Shown here one piece after another: positions 63,445 through 64,000 of a DNA stretch of 64,000 nucleotides. Each line of letters starts with the position of its first letter. The stretch's first letter is position 1. The notes beneath the pieces were generated by a model. It did no database searches, had not been told where the DNA came from, and saw only the letters and a program-made list of their open reading frames with translations. The stretch is from Segniliparus rugosus ATCC BAA-974 (GTDB lineage Bacteria > Actinomycetota > Actinomycetes > Mycobacteriales > Mycobacteriaceae). Where the stretch lies: positions 1,336,185 to 1,400,184 of the forward strand of contig NZ_KI391954.1 in the NCBI RefSeq assembly GCF_000185725.2, given 5' to 3'. The translations under genes were made by a program, and so were the position numbers.

Positions 63445-63778
63445 GATGCGTGTTCCTTTCGGTCGTCGGCGTTCCAGCGGTGGATCGTGGATGCTTTGGG
63501 CGTGTGTTGCGGCCATGAGCCGTCCTGGTCGGTGCGCCGGTGCGCACGAAGATGAGCCAGGACGCTCTCATGCGGTGTCCGAGCGTGGCCACGTCGTCCG
63601 GTTCCGAGCCTGCGAGCATCGGCGCGGCGGCCCGGTCGGAGTCCGCCCCGAGGAGGAAGGGCGGTTCCGCGCGATGGCAGGAGCCGAGGAGCGATGCGGA
63701 GGCGGCGTAGTCGAACTGATAGACCCATTGACCGCCACGAGAATAGGGCGGCGACCGCACTCGGCCATCTGCGGATTT
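63441..63778 (-). pseudogene. C-terminal remnant of a type B carboxylesterase
   Basis: The minus-strand frame from about 63778 reads GGQWVYQFDYAAS, LLGSCHRAEPPFLLGADSD and LGHRMRASWLIFVRTGAP, the C-terminal region of type B carboxylesterases, including the catalytic-His motif CHRAE. After RTGAP the match continues in another frame as DQDGSWPQHTPKAS to a stop at 63441, overlapping the decarboxylase ATG by 4 bases. The nucleophile half of the protein is absent. A TGA at 63779-63781 closes the frame upstream. An operon-mate esterase was evidently lost by deletion and decay. Confidence 0.7.
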
Positions 63779-63817
63779 TCATGCTTCCCTCTCTCGGCTT
63801 CAAGCCGGCCTTCGACC

Positions 63818-63855
63818 ACTGGTGCTACCGCAAGTCGAGTTGCGGTAGCACCAGT
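63818..63855. promoter_or_regulatory. Large inverted repeat operator near the decarboxylase locus
   Basis: ACTGGTGCTACCGCAA (63818-63833) and TTGCGGTAGCACCAGT (63840-63855) are perfect 16-base arms with a 6-base spacer. The core CGCAAGTCGAGTTGCG resembles the second operator 22 bases away. Likely a TetR-type binding site controlling the leftward operon. Confidence 0.75.
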
Positions 63856-63876
63856 AAACCATCGCGCGTCAAATTC

Positions 63877-63899
63877 CGCAAGTTGACTTGCGATAGAAT
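63877..63899 (+). promoter_or_regulatory. Operator and leaderless -10 of the TetR gene
   Basis: CGCAAGT-TG-ACTTGCG (63877-63892) is a 7-base-arm palindrome immediately before the -10 TAGAAT (63894-63899), which ends 6 bases before the TetR ATG. Binding here would block the TetR promoter, suggesting autorepression. Confidence 0.72.
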
Positions 63900-63905
63900 G
63901 GCCGT

Positions 63906-64000
63906 ATGTCCGCAGCACGCCGCCCGCCCGCGTACCGCAAGGGCGCGACAGTCGACCGCGCGGTCCTCGAAGCGGCTCGCGAACTGCTCGCCGCCGAGGG
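63906..64000 (+). CDS. TetR family regulator, 3' end outside window
   Basis: The first 31 codons are visible: a short basic arm, then VDRAVLEAARELLAAEG, the opening helix of a TetR DNA-binding domain. The ATG is fixed by the -10 box 6 bases upstream. It is divergent from the esterase remnant and decarboxylase, with two matching palindromes between, so it is the likely repressor of that locus. The ligand could be an aromatic acid such as 2,6-dihydroxybenzoate, by inference. Confidence 0.8.
   Translation, partial: MSAARRPPAYRKGATVDRAVLEAARELLAAE

Noticed and set aside
1-64000. CRISPR array, rRNA, tRNA, prophage or intact insertion sequence
   Set aside because: No regularly spaced repeats, conserved rRNA segments, cloverleaf sequences I could recognise by eye, or transposase or phage genes. 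A tRNA scan would be the decisive check.

Overview
The window is very GC-rich, densely coded actinobacterial chromosome. Gene content points to Mycobacteriales with mycolic acids: two cyclopropane/mycolic-acid-type methyltransferases, several fatty-acyl-CoA ligases, system II cytochrome c maturation, MenA and F420-type enzymes. A 1188-residue carboxylic acid reductase, together with the rest of the gene content, suggests Segniliparus (from memory of that family, not from a search). Two blocks follow Mycobacterium tuberculosis order as I remember it: alpha-E/transglutaminase, rarA, alaS, ruvX, mltG (the Rv2553c-Rv2569c area) and hemL, phosphatase, thioredoxin, ccdA, resB, ccsB, DUF4229, menA (the Rv0524-Rv0534c area).

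Layout. 1-11.8 kb: alpha-E and transglutaminase proteins, a phosphotransferase, RarA, a secreted DUF4185 protein, a membrane-anchored protein, AlaRS, RuvX and MltG. 11.9-14.2 kb: a DUF222/HNH protein where aroE might be expected, and an F420-type oxidoreductase. 14.3-23.3 kb: heme synthesis, cytochrome c maturation, a mycolate methyltransferase and MenA. 23.3-32.9 kb: RNA helicase, fatty-acyl-CoA ligase, FAD monooxygenase, lipoproteins and a prolyl-oligopeptidase-type lipoprotein. 33.5-37.7 kb: small metabolic and stress genes, including a MerR-peroxiredoxin fusion. 37.8-45.2 kb: carboxylic acid reductase, polysaccharide deacetylase, ABC1 kinase and CoA transferase. 45.2-57.9 kb: lipid-related enzymes, each beside its own TetR, MerR or ArsR regulator, and a metal efflux pair. 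58-64 kb: a phosphatase, allophanate hydrolase with a GntR regulator, and a gamma-resorcylate-type decarboxylase locus with a broken esterase and a divergent TetR gene.

Regulation. About twenty genes have a TAnnnT hexamer ending 6-8 bases before the start codon and no Shine-Dalgarno sequence, the signature of leaderless mRNAs. Several regulators have clear inverted-repeat operators, some overlapping these -10 boxes.

Sequence quality. Four genes (mltG, resB, the gene at 34943, and the MerR-peroxiredoxin gene) are each broken by exactly one missing base in a run of four or five C or G. Restoring the base gives family-like proteins, so these look like homopolymer sequencing errors rather than pseudogenes. 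The only convincing gene relic is the esterase fragment at 63441-63778. I saw no rRNA, tRNA, CRISPR array, prophage or intact insertion sequence.
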